Source: Pleurodeles waltl
Lineage: Eukaryota; Chordata; Amphibia; Caudata; Salamandridae
Length of the DNA: 64,000 bases
Assembly: GCF_031143425.1 (NCBI RefSeq)
Contig: NC_090445.1
Location: 1,198,182,691-1,198,246,690 of the forward strand
Reading direction: 5' to 3'
In this document: positions 31,305 through 42,239 of the stretch, one piece after another
Layout of the letters: each line of letters starts with the position of its first letter
Numbering within the stretch: the first letter of the stretch is position 1
The notes under the pieces: model-generated
The model's database searches: none
Told to the model about the DNA's origin: nothing
The model's input: the letters and a program-made list of their open reading frames with translations, nothing else
Made by a program: the position numbers and the translations under genes

Positions 31305-33991
31305 TGTAAGGAAATGGCTCCCTGTTGCAGTTGCCCCCCACTTTTTGCCTGATACTGATGCTGACTTAACTGAAGTGTGCTGGAACCTGCTAACCAGGCC
31401 CCAGCACCAGTGTTCTTTCACCTAAAAGGTACCATTGTTTCCACAATTGGCACACCCCTGGCACCCGGATAAGTCCCTTGTAAAAGGTGCCAGTGGTACC
31501 AAGGGCCCTGTGACTAGGGAAGGTCCCTAAGGGCTGCAGCATATGTTGTGCCACCCTAAGGGACCCCTCACCTAACACATGCACACTGCCATTGCAGATT
31601 GTGTGTGTTGGTGGGGAGAGAAAGGCAAAGTTGACATGGCATCCCCCTCAGGATGCCATGCACACAAAATACTGCCTGTGGCATAGGTAAGTCACCCCTC
31701 TAGCAGGCCATAAAGCCCTAAGGCAGGGTGCACAATACCACAGGTGAGGGCATAGCTGCATGAGCAATATGCCCCTACAGTGTCTAAGTCTATTCTTAGA
31801 CATTGTAAGTACAGTTGTGGCCATATTAAGTATATGGTCTGGGAGTTTGTCAAAAACGAACTCCACAGCTCCATAATGGCTACACTGAATACTGGGAAGT
31901 TTGGTATCAAACTTCTCAGAATAATAAACCCACACTGATGCCCGTGTTGGATTTATTAAAACATGCACACAGAGGGCATCTTAGAGATGCCCCCTGTATT
32001 TTACCCAATTGTTCAGTGCAGGACTGACTGGTCTGTGCCAGCCTGCTGCTGCGAGACAAGTTTCTGACCCCATGTGGTGAGGGCCTTTGTGCTCTCTGAG
32101 GACAGAAACAAAAGCCTGCTCTGGGTGGAGGTGCTTCACACCTCCCCCCTGCAGGAACTGTAACACCTAGCAGTGAGCCTCAGAGGCTCAGGCTTCGTGT
32201 TACAATGCCCCAGGGCACTCCAGCTAGTGGAGATGCCCGCCCCCCTGGACACAGCACCCATTTTTGGCGGCAAGCCCAGGGGAGATAATGAGAAAAACAA
32301 GGAGTCACCACCCACCAGTCAGGACAGCCCCTAAGGTGTCCTGAGCTGAGGTGACCCCTGCCTTTAGAAATCCTCCATCTTGATTTTGGAGGATCCCCCC
32401 AACAGGATTAGGGCTGTGTCCCCCCTCCCCTCAGGGAGGAGGCACAAAGAGGATGTAGCCACCCATCGAGGAAAGTAGCCATTGGCTACTGCTCTCTCAG
32501 ACCTAAACACACCCCTAAATTCAGTATTTAGGGGCTCCCAGGACCTAGGAAACTAGATTCCTGCAACCTGAAGACGGACTGCTGACCTGAAGCCCTGCAG
32601 AGAAGACGGAGACACCAACTGCTTTGGCCCCAGCCCTACCGGCCTGTCTCCCCACTTCAAGAAAAACTGCAACAGCGACGCGTCCCCCAGGGTCTAGCAA
32701 CCTCTGAAGCCTCAGAGGACTACCCTGCATCTAAAAGGACCAAGAACTCTCGAGGACAGTGGCCCTGTTCCACAAAGACTGCAACTTTGCAACAAAGAAG
32801 CAACTTTTAAAGACCAAACGTTTCCCACCGAAAGTGTGAGACTTTCCACTCTGCACCCGACGCCCCTGATTCGACCTGCGGAGAAACAACACTACAGGGA
32901 GGACTCCCCGGCGACTGCGACCCTGTGAGTAGCCAGAGTTGACCCCCCTGAGCGCCCCCCAGCAACGCCTGCAGAGGGAATCCAGAGGCTCCCCCCGACC
33001 GCGACTGCCTGCTTCAAAGAACCCGACGCCTGGTAAACCCACTGCACCTGCAGCCCCCAGGACCTGAAGGATCCGACCTCCAGTGCAGGAGCGACCCCCA
33101 ATGTGGCCCTCTTGCTAGTCCAGGTGGTGGCTACCCCGAGGAGCCCCCCCGCCCCTTGCCTGCCTGCTTGGCTGAAGAGACCCCTGGGTCTCCCATTGAA
33201 ACCTATTGCGAACCAGACGCCTGTTTGCACTCTGCACCCGGCCGCCCCTGTGCCGCTGAGGGTGTACTTTCTGTGCTGACTTGTGTCCCCCCCCCGGTGC
33301 CCTACAAAACCCCCCTGGTCTGCCCTCCGAAGACGCGGGTACCTACCTGCTGGCAGACTAGAACCGGGGTACCCCTATCTCCATTGGAGCCTATGCGTTT
33401 TGGGCACCACTTTGACCTCTGCACCTGACCGGCCCTGAGCTGCTGGTGTGGTAACTTTGGGGTTGCCCTGAACCCCCAACGGAGGGCTACTTTGGACCCA
33501 ACTTTGAACCCTGTAAGTGCTTTACTTACCTGCAAAACTAACTAATACTTACCTCCCCCAGGAACTGTTGAATTTTGCACTGTGTCCAATTTTAAAATAG
33601 CTTATTGCCATTTTTGCCAAAACTGTACATGATATTGTGATGATTCAAAGTTCCTAAGATACCTGAGTGAAATACCTTTCATTTAAAGTATTGTTTGTAA
33701 ATCTTGAACCTGTTGTTCTTAAAATAAACTAAGAAAATATATTTTTCTAGTAAAAAAAAAAAACTATTGGCCAGGAATTGTCTTGGTGTGTGTTCCTCAT
33801 TTATTGCCTGTGTGTGTACAACAAATGCTTAACACTACCCTCTGATAAGCCTACTGCTCGACCACACTACCACAAAATAGAGCATTAGAATTATCTCTTT
33901 TTGCCACTATCTTACCTCTAAGGGGAACCCTTGGACTCTGTGCATGCTATTTCTTACTTTGAAATAGTACATACAGAGCCAACTTCCTAAA
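31305..33991 (+). repeat. Solo LTR of the same family as the LTR element at 10815
   Basis: It begins TGTAAGGAAATGGCTCC and ends AACTTCCTAAA (terminal CA decayed to AA). It is flanked by a perfect 5-bp duplication TGGCA at 31300-31304 and 33992-33996. At 2687 bp it is the same length as the 5' LTR above, but diverged throughout (many substitutions), so it is older. The TATA-like word (about 32524) and AATAAA (33723-33728) are kept. No internal sequence lies next to it, which is what recombination between the two LTRs of a former full copy leaves. Confidence 0.9.
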
Positions 33992-33996
33992 TGGCA

Positions 33997-35194
33997 TATG
34001 TAAACTTACAGTATAAAAACCATCTTCATCAAAAGATGTATTTTAAAGTTGTGAGTTCAGAGCCCCAAACTCCAAATTTCTATCTTCTCCTAACGAAAAA
34101 TTACATTAACATATTTCAAGGCAATCCCCATGTTACCCTATTTAAGAGATAGTCCTTGCAATAGTGAAACACTGCCAATTCTGTTTTCAATATCCGGGCA
34201 TGTAAACCACCAGAACATGGCATACCTTTCAAATACACTGCACCCTGTCCATGGAGCTGCCTTGGGCTTACTTTAGGGGATCACTTATGTGCAGTAAAAA
34301 ATAAAGTTTGGGCCTGGCAAGTGGGTGCACTTGTCAGGTCAAAATGGTAATTTAAAACTGTTTACAGACACTGCAATGGCACTGAGATGTTTGCAGGGCT
34401 ACTCATATGGGTGGCACAATCTGTGTTGCAGGCCCACTAATAGCATTTCATTTACAGGTCCTGGGCACACCGGTGCACTATACTAAGGACGTACTGGTAA
34501 ATCAAATATGTGAAACATGGATAAAACAATCACCAATACCATTTAGACAAAGAGCACTTGAACTTTAGCAATGGTAAATTGCCCAGCGTCCTAAAGCCAG
34601 CAAAGATGGAATTCTGCACAGTATCAACAACAGGAGGTCAGAATCAAAAGGTTTGGGGATAACCCTGCAAAAGGGTCCATTTCCAACAATCTGCAGGTAG
34701 TTTCTTCCAAGATTACATTTTCAGCAGAGTAGCTGATTTAAACAGCGAGGTGAATGTATTTGCAGTGAATCTGTACAACCCACCCTAATTGCAGGCGTGC
34801 ATACATTCCAAAATATGAATGTACAATGAGCCTCCAGCAACCATATACCCACCAGCCTTCGGTTAAGTTTTCACTCTTCAAAAAGGCAATTCAAGTTTTA
34901 AAGCCACACGAGTGCTGGCTGTAGGTTCATACTGCGTGCGATCAGAGAAATAATGGTCAACACTGATTAAACTACTGATCCATAATAATGAAATTAAGAT
35001 TTTTCTGTTGAGAATGTACAATGACAGAATTCATTTGTCAGTCCAACAAAAGGAAACAGCCACTTATGGTGTTCTCAGCTATTTGACTCTGAAGTTCTTG
35101 CTGCCAAAATAAAATCACAGAATGTAATAAAATCAACAGGAATCATTCCAAGAAACGTCATGCAAAATCTAGATTTTGTACTTAATGACAAACT
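33997..35194. other. No recognisable gene; repeat-like then unassigned
   Basis: 33997 to about 34690 looks like a continuation of the sequence before the solo LTR and reads like an LTR-element untranslated region (ending near GGGTCCATTTCCAACAA); this is memory-based. From about 34690 to 35194 I see nothing I can assign. The orphan gene that follows may start somewhere inside this part, because an open stretch in another frame (NVMQNLDFVLNDKLCDVPEL) precedes 35195. Confidence 0.35.
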
Positions 35195-36274
35195 GTGCGA
35201 TGTCCCAGAGCTCAGCAAATCATGGAACTCAACAATAATGCCGGATGTTGTCTTAAGAGTTTTTACATTAGTTTTGTTTTGCTGGTATTAAACAGTTACA
35301 AACTAAAGTTCCTGACTTCGGAACAGAAGGAAACAACATTGATGATGGTTTTTAAGACATACACAAAGTGGAGACAATCCCATAAACCAAGGATTACACT
35401 GCAAATGCACTCTCTTTTCAAAATTATGTTTTATGAATTACATCACTGCAAACAGAAAACTCTGCTACCCGTGACTGCCCATGCAATCTATGACAAGTGC
35501 AAAAGTAGAGAGCTAATGACATCAAGGAACAGGATTGGTTTATCAAAAAATTATAATGACATTGTGCAGAGCAGGAGCTGGTTAGCAGCTCATGCTGCTC
35601 AATCTTGTGACTCCAACAGCAAACCACTTCCAAGTCACTTTACCAGGAAAGGTTTTACAACTGCTGCTCTTGATAATTTTCATTTAGAAGACAGCCCTTT
35701 GCTTGGAACATCCAGCATACACGATACTGCCATGGTGCCTTTTCAAGACTATACCAATGAAGTAGCTTCTGGAAAACAAGCTGTCAGATGTAGGCATAAA
35801 TACCACTGCAAACTTATAACCTAACTGCCTTGCCAACGTGTGCAAAATCACTACAAGCCATCAATATGTCCCAGTCTACCAGAAGGTTTCAAAGTGGCTA
35901 AGGAGAAGGATCTTCCACCTGATACTGGGGTCCGCAAAGCTGATTTAACTGAATTTATCATATCACTTATTCGGTGCGGGCTAAAGGATGAAGAAAAGCC
36001 GGTTCCTCCATGGGCTGAAATTCATGCTCTGGTCTTCCAGAATAGCATCCCTCTGAAGAAGGTTAGGGTTTTACTAGTAATACCATCTCCAGTCACAAAC
36101 TAACAACAGTATACACAACTCTAAACAAATGTCTAAAATGTACATGCTCAGTCTATCCTGTCAATTTTCTGTGATTAAGCTGTTTTCTGTACTGTAGCTG
36201 ACATTTTTATGAGCAATCCAGTAGATTTTGATGATCTTCATCCAATGATGGGCATTTTTTTACATGACAAAAGG
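35195..36274 (+). pseudogene. Uncharacterised multi-domain orphan gene, 5' part
   Basis: I do not have a named function for this gene. Visible: an open block 35195-35824 containing HAIYDKCKSRELMTSRNRIG, then KGFTTAALDNFHLEDS and GTSSIHDTAMVPFQD. Block 35840-36103 has GVRKADLTEFII and LKKVRVLLVIPSPVTN. After stops, 36180-36274 spells ADIFMSNPVDFDDLHPMMG. These words, in this order (aDN...HDT...FQ, then VIP.PVTN, then DLHPMMG), match my memory of long proteins called uncharacterised in cnidarian, fish and amphibian genomes. The gene breaks off at DIRS copy G and resumes at 46251. Several stops and frame changes make it a pseudogene. It is intronless as far as seen, which suggests a mobile or retrocopied origin. 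Confidence 0.6.
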
Positions 36275-36914
36275 AATAGTTTACCTGTAACCCCAGTTCT
36301 CTCGTAGGGGTATTTCCATGATAATCATAAGCCGTGAATAGTTCCGCCTGCCTCCGGGTACCCTGGAGCACTTTTTCCACTATAACTTTTTAAGTGCTCA
36401 TGTTTGCCTTACTTCAGGAAGACCTGCAAAGTCACTTAATGTCCATATCCAGCCTAGAGGAAAGGCTACAGTGTCCAAGATTCTTCATCCAGTTTGCTTT
36501 AAAAAGGACAGAATTAAGGACCATGCATTCAAATGCATGAAACTTGAAAATTAAGGTGAAAAAAAAACAAAAGTATTTCACAAACCTTTTTACAATGCAA
36601 AATAATGAAGGAGCGCAGGGCAGTGTAGCCCAGAGGCTGCCATTATCAATGAGTAAAAGGAGACTGACTTTAATGGCATCCAGTCCTCCAGTATCCCACC
36701 ATGCCTAGAGTGAAGCAGTTCCCTCAGTTCTTTTTGTAGGCAGTCATTGCCGAGTGTAGGTATACCTGAGATATTATTCTGTCCACTCCGCCGGGGAGGA
36801 GGGAGGGTTGCTTATGACTATCATGGAAATACCCCTACAAAAGAACTGGAGTTACAGGTAAGAAACTAGTCATTCTCTTAAAGGGGATGTCCATGTAGAG
36901 TCATACGCAGTGAA
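36275..36914 (-). repeat. Right terminal repeat and ICR of DIRS copy G
   Basis: The terminal repeat runs 36275 to about 36480. The ICR is at 36800-36914: TTGCTTATGACTATCATGG through GAGTTACAGGTAAGAAAC mirrors the right end, then TCTTAAAGGGGATGTCCATG mirrors the left end near 46230. Tc1 inserted at the edge of the ICR. Confidence 0.7.
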
Positions 36915-36916
36915 TA

Positions 36917-38476
36917 CAGGGAGTGCAGAATTATTAGGCAAGTTGTATTTTTGAGGATTAATTTTATTATTGAACAACCACCATGTTCTCAATGAACCCA
37001 AAAAACTAATTAATATCAAAGCTGAATATTTTTGGAAGTAGTTTTTAGTTTGTTTTTAGTTTTAGCTATGTTAGGGGGATATCTGTGTGTGCAGGTGACT
37101 ATTACTGTGCATAATTATTAGGCAACTTAACAAAACAAAATATATACCCATTTCAATTATTTATTATTACCAGTGAAACCAATATAACATCTCAACATTC
37201 ACAAATATACATTTCTGACATTCAAAAACAAAACAAAAACAAATCAGTGACCAATATAGCCACCTTTCTTTGCAAGGACACTCAAAAGCCTGCCATCCAT
37301 GGATTCTGTCAGTGTTTTGATCTGTTCACCATCAACATTGTGTGCAGCAGCAACCACAGCCTCCCAGACACTGTTCAGAGAGGTGTACTGTTTTCCCTCC
37401 TTGTAAATCTCACATTTGATGATGGACCACAGGTTCTCAATGGGGTTCAGATCAGGTGAACAAGGAGGCCATGTCATTAGATTTCCTTCTTTTATACCCT
37501 TTCTTGCCAGCCACGCTGTGGAGTACTTTGACGCGTGTGATGGAGCATTGTCCTGCATGAAAATCATGTTTTTCTTGAAGGATGCAGACTTCTTCCTGTA
37601 CCACTGCTTGAAGAAGGTGTCTTCCAGGAACTGGCAGTAGGACTGGGAGTTGAGCTTGACTCCATCCTCAACCCGAAAAGGCCCCACAAGCTCATCTTTG
37701 ATGATACCAGCCCAAACCAGTACTCCACCTCCACCTTGCTGGCGTCTGAGTCGGACTGGAGCTCTCTGCCCTTTACCACCAGCCACGGGCCCATCCATCT
37801 GGCCCATCAAGACTCAATCTCATTTCATCAGTCCATAAAACCTTAGAAAAATCAGTCTTGAGATATTTCTTGGCCCAGTCTTGACGTTTCAGCTTGTGTG
37901 TCTTGTTCAGTGGTGGTCGTCTTTCAGCCTTTCTTACCTTGGCCATGTCTCTGAGTATTGCACACCTTGTGCTTTTGGGCACTCCAGTGATGTTGCAGCT
38001 CTGAAATATGGCCAAACTGGTGGCAAGTGGCATCGTGGCAGCTGCACGCTTGACTTTTCTCAGTTCATGGGCAGTTATTTTGCGCCTTGGTTTTTCCACA
38101 CGCTTCTTGCGACCCTGTTGACTATTTTGAATGTAACGCTTGATTGTTCGATGATCACGCTTCAGAAGCTTTGCAATTTTAAGAGTGCTGCATCCCTCTG
38201 CAAGATATCTCACTATTTTTTACTTTTCTGAGCCTGTCAAGTCCTTCTTTTGACCCATTTTGCCAAAGGAAAGGAAGTTGCCTAATAATTATGCACACCT
38301 GATATAGGGTGTTGATGTCATTAGACCACACCCCTTCTCATTACAGAGATGCACATCACCTAATATGCTTAATTGGTAGTAGCCTTTCGAGCCTATACAG
38401 CTTGGAGTAAGACAACATGCATAAAGAGGATGATGTGGTCAAAATACTCATTTGCCTAATAATTCTGCACTCCCTG
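36917..38476 (-). mobile_element. Tc1/mariner transposon, 1560 bp, with IR/DR-type ends
   Basis: Flanked by TA at 36915-36916 and 38477-38478, the standard Tc1/mariner target duplication. The outer 25 bases of each end are exact inverted repeats (CAGGGAGTGCAGAATTATTA plus five more). Each end has a second related repeat about 190 bases inside: GTGCATAATTATTAGGCAAC at 37107-37126 and its inverse at about 38277-38296. This is the paired-repeat (IR/DR) layout known from Sleeping Beauty-like elements. It contains one transposase gene, now broken. It inserted into DIRS copy G. Confidence 0.92.
37244..38258 (-). pseudogene. Tc1/mariner transposase (DD34E-type), two inactivating lesions
   Basis: Expected to cut the element at its ends and paste it at TA sites. 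The likely start is at 38258 (MGQKKDLTGSEK), giving about 338 codons, the usual Tc1 length. Codon 13 is a TAA stop, after which the frame continues as VRYLAEGCSTLKIAKLLKRD and RTIKRY, the paired helix-turn-helix DNA-binding region. The catalytic triad is intact in sequence: Asp in VLWTDEMR, Asp in FMQDNAPSH and Glu in SPDLNPIENLW (D then E 34 residues on). A frameshift near 37780-37800, between DGWARGWW and QRAPVRLRRQQGG, separates the first Asp from the rest. Two lesions but well-kept motifs suggest moderate age. Confidence 0.9.
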
Positions 38477-38589
38477 TAGAATAGAATAGCAGAAAAAGCG
38501 GGGGAGTAGACCGTACAATATAGGAATGCGCTATACAGCAAATATGTTCCTGAGAGAAGCTTTTCCCACTTGAGCATCTGTCTTGGCAT

Positions 38590-39875
38590 CAGTCAAGACC
38601 GTAATGTTTAGTGAAAGTGTGAACAGACTTCCAAGTCGCAGCCCTGCAGATACCTGCCAGAGGAACATCGCTCAACAAGGCAGTCGTGGCCGACTTGCCT
38701 CTAGTAGAATGTGCTCTTGGCTTTCCAGCTAGAGATTTGTTAGCTAGCTGATAGCAGTAAAGAATACAGGAGACAATCCACCGAGAGATTGACTGTTTAG
38801 AGGTGGCCAGACCAGTATGAACCAGCCCATAATTGACAAATAAGTGTTGTGATTTACTAATAGGTTTGTTCTGTCTAAACAGAATTTTAAAACCCTCTTT
38901 ACATCTAAAGAGTGTAGTGCCCTCTCAGCTGGGGTGGAAGGATTTTGAAAGAAAGTTGGTAAGGAAATAGTCTAGTTGACATTAAAGTCAGATAACCTTG
39001 AGTAATAATTTAGGATGTGTACGCATCACTACTTTGGAGGAGTAGAACACTGTGTAGGGCTCATGAGCACAGAGCCTGAATCTTGCTAACTCTGCGTGTT
39101 GATATCACTGCCACAAGGAAAGAACGTTCTTCAAGCAAGGTGCTGGAGAGATTATTTGTGTATGGGTTCAAATGGATGCTGCATGACACAAAATAACGTT
39201 CAGCTCCCATGGTGGGGAAGGACGCCTGAGTAGAGTGAAAACTTTGATACCCTCTAGAAAATCTTTTATGACTGGCAACTGAAAGAGGTTTGTGAAGGAC
39301 CTTTTCTGTATGCAGTCAAAGCGGCCAGATAGACTTTAATAGAAGATCATTGTAAACCAGACTTTGGTAAGTGTAACATATGGCAGGATGACATCCTTCC
39401 GGCAAGATGCTGGGTCAGTCTTCTTGGAGGAACACCAGACACAAAATCTCTTCCATTTGGAGGCATAAGCAGCTCGGTGGAAGGCCATTTTGTCTCTCTC
39501 AGAATGTCCATACAGTCCTGTGAAGATGTAAGTGCCCATACTGCACTAGCTCAGCAGCCATGCTGCCAAATTCAAGGAGAAGAGATTGTGGTGTGCCAGC
39601 TGACCTACGAACTTTGTGAGGAGGTCTGGTATGCTTGGAAGCCTGAGATGTGGTTGGAGCAACCGGTGCAAGAGGTCTGGGAACCACCACTGCCTCGGGC
39701 AATGAGTATCATTCTGGCTGAGGTCATGAGAGTTTGATTAGGACTGCTGGAATCAGGGGAATTGGTGGCAAGGCGTACAGAAATTTGTTGGAGCAATCTA
39801 TACACAGAGCATTCCCCAGCGATTACGGATGGTAAAATCTGGAGGCGAAGCCTCAGCATTTTTTGTTGTACGCTG
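38590..39875 (-). pseudogene. DIRS tyrosine recombinase, copy G (decayed)
   Basis: At nucleotide level it aligns with the intact recombinase of copy H from the region QQKMLRLRLQILPSVIAGE (39875) down to the C-terminus near 38590. 39336-39539 carries AAYASKWKRFCVWCSSKK, equivalent to SYAFKWKRFYIWCC in copy H. The C-terminal region around 38600-38720 still resembles the part of copy H encoding HSTR and the Tyr. Stops and frameshifts are frequent. The gene's 5' part is separated from pol by the LINE. Confidence 0.65.
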
Positions 39876-39944
39876 TCAATCAATCAATCAATCAGTCGCA
39901 TTTATAAAGCGCGCTACTCACTCGTAAGGGTCTCAAGGCGCTGT

Positions 39945-39973
<29 letters not shown>
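39945..39973 (+). repeat. Uninterrupted run of 29 G
   Basis: Poly-G on the + strand, poly-C in LINE sense. It starts directly after the LINE stop codon region and before its conserved 3' terminal words. The length in the real genome is uncertain because such runs are error-prone in sequencing and assembly. Confidence 0.85.
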
Positions 39974-39974
<1 letters not shown>

Positions 39975-39975
<1 letters not shown>

Positions 39976-42227
39976 CAATGCTCGAAGAGCCAGGTCTTGA
40001 GCTGCCGTCTGAAGTGAAGGTGGTCTTGTATGGCGCGAAGGTGGCTGGGAAGGGAGTTCCAGGTCTTCGCTGCTAGGTAAGAGAAGGACCTGCCTCCGGC
40101 AGTGGCTTTGCGAATGCGTGGTACGGCTGCCAGGGCTTGTCCGGTCGAGCGTAGGGTGCGAGGAGGAGTGTAGAAGGAGATGCGGTGGTTGATGAGTTCT
40201 GGTCCGCGGTTGTGCAGGGCTTTGTGTGCGTGGGTGAGGAGTCTGAAGGTTATCCTCTTGTTGACTGGGAGCCAGTGGAGTTTCCTCAGGTGTCCGGAGA
40301 TGTGGTTGTGGCGGGGTATGTTCAGGATAAGTCGTGCAGCAGCGTTCTGGATTCGTTGTAGTTTCCTCTGTAGCTTGATGGTGATGCCGGCGTACAGAGC
40401 GTTCCCATAGTCCAAGCGACTGGTGACGAGGGCGTGGGTGACGGTCTTCCTGGTGTCGGTGGGGATCCAGCGGAAGATCTTGCGGAGCATGCGGAGGGTG
40501 TTGAAGCATGCTGAGGTCACCGAGTTGACCTGTCTGGTCATGGAGAGGGAAGAGTCCAGGATGAAACCGAGGTTGCGAGCGTGGTCGGTGGGTTGGGGAG
40601 TGCTGCCTAGGGCAGGAGGCCACCAGGAGTCGTCCCAGGCGGTAGGTGTAGGGCCGAGGATGAGGACCTCCGTTTGCTCTGTATTCAGTTTAAGCCGGCT
40701 GTCTGTCATCCAGTTCGCTACTTCCTTCATGCCTTCGTGTAGTCTGGTTCTTGCTGAGGTGGGGTCGTTGGTGAGGGATAGGATGAGCTGGGTGTCGTCT
40801 GCGTAGGATATGAGGTTGAGTCCGTGTTTGCGTGCGATGTTCGCCAGGGGGGTCATGTAGATGTTGAAGAGGGTGGGGCTGAGGGAGGATCCCTGGGGGA
40901 CGCCGCAGATGATCTCCGTAGCCGTGGATCTGAAGGGGGGGAGGCGGACTCTCTGAGTTCTTCCGGAGAGGAAGGAGGTGATCCATTCCAGGGCCTTGCC
41001 TCTGATGCCGGCGTTGCTTAGGCGACGTATCAGGGTGCGGTGGCAGACCGTGTCGAATGCTGCAGAGAGGTCCAGGAGTATGAGGGCCACGGTTTCTCCT
41101 TTGTCGGTCAGGGATCTGATGTCGTCCGTGGCTGCGATGAGGGCGGTCTCGGTGCTGTGGTTAGCTCTGAAGCCGAACTGTGAGGGGTCGAGTGGGTCGT
41201 TGGTTTCCAGGGCGGTGGTGAGTTGAGCGTTGACGATTTTCTCGATCACTTTGGCGGGGAACGGTAGGAGCGAGATGGGCCGGAAGTTTTTGAGTTCGGT
41301 GGGGTCTGCTGTTGGTTTCTTTAGGAGGGCGTTCAGTTCAGCGTGCTTCCAGTTCTCCGGGAAGGTGGCGGTGGAAAAAGATGTGTTGATGACGTCTCGG
41401 AGGTGGGGTGCGATGATGTTGTCGGCTTTGTTGAAGATGTGGTGCGGACAGGGGTCGGATGGTGATCCTGAGTGGATGGAGTTCATGACGCGGGTGGTTT
41501 CCTCAGTGGAGGTTGAGTTCCAGGTGTGGATGGTGGTGTTGTCGGTGGCGGGTTCGAGTTGGTTGTGGTGAAGCTGTTGTAGATGTCGGTGATCTTGTGG
41601 TGGAAGAAAGCTGCGAGGGAGTCGCAGAGGTCCTGTGAGGGAGGGATGGAGTTGTTTTCGGCGTCGGGGTTGGAGAGCTCTTTGACGATGCCAAATAGTT
41701 CCTTGCTGTTGTGGGCGTTGCTGTCTAGTCTGTTCTGGAAGGCTGATTTTCGTGCTGCGCGGAGGAGTTGGTGGTGTTTGCGGGTGGCGTTTTTGAGAGC
41801 AGACATGTTTTCGTCGGTCTGGTTGAGGCGCCAAGTCTTCTCGAGGGTGCGGCATTCTTTTTTGGAGTCCTTGAGGTCGGGGGTAAACCAGGAATTTTTC
41901 TTGTGGCTGTTTGTTTGCTTGGGTCTTCAGGGGGGCCAGGAGGTTGGCGCAGTCTGAGATCCAGCTCGTGAGGTTGTTGGCGGCTTCGTTGGGGTCTGTA
42001 GTGCTGGTGGGTGGGTTCTGAGAGAGGGTCGATATGAGTTGTTCCGAGGAGATTCGGTTCCACTGTCTTCTTGGTGGTTGTTGGGCGTGGTGGTGTACGT
42101 TGGTTTTCTTGAAGCTGAAGTGGACACAGCTGTGGTCTGTCCAGGAGAGTACAGTGGTGTGGCTGAAAGAGATGTGTTTGCTGGAGGAGAAGCTGTGGTG
42201 ATAAGGGTGATAGAAGGGGTGCCCCAC
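39975..42227 (-). CDS. LINE ORF2-like protein: endonuclease tail plus reverse transcriptase
   Basis: A 750-codon open frame. Residues 1-50 hold the end of the endonuclease. The RT starts near KNFRPISLLPFPAKVIEKIV and has FGFRANHSTETAL, ILLDLSAAFDTVCHRTL (motif A), GVPQGSSLSPTLFNIYM (motif B) and LISYADDTQLIL (catalytic motif C, YADD). The frame ends at KTWLFEH. Between about 41480 and 41810 the true protein lies in another frame (ALKNATRKHHQLLRAARKSA), so two offsetting frameshifts give a false linker inside the long ORF. It would prime cDNA synthesis at a nicked target in the family's known mechanism. Loss of most of the endonuclease means this copy cannot move by itself. Confidence 0.85.
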
Positions 42228-42239
42228 AAAGTCATTGTT

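Larger units (their letters stand above)
39876..42229 (-). mobile_element. CR1/L2-type LINE, 5'-truncated
   Basis: A minus-strand non-LTR retrotransposon. Its 3' end is at the low-coordinate side: a (TGAT)n-type tail (read on + as CAATCAATCAATCAAT, about 39876-39894), preceded in element sense by a conserved GCGCTTTATAAATGCG word. It is cut at its 5' end within the end of the endonuclease domain (VLSWTDHSCVHFSF). It lies in DIRS copy G. Host words KWVLNNDFV on one side and QQKMLRLRLQ on the other are about 50-60 bases apart in copy H, so a small target deletion accompanied insertion. No clear target duplication was found. Confidence 0.85.

Noticed and set aside
39892..40623. 243-codon Pro/His-rich minus-strand ORF
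   Set aside because: An out-of-frame shadow of the LINE reverse transcriptase, extended by the poly-G run.
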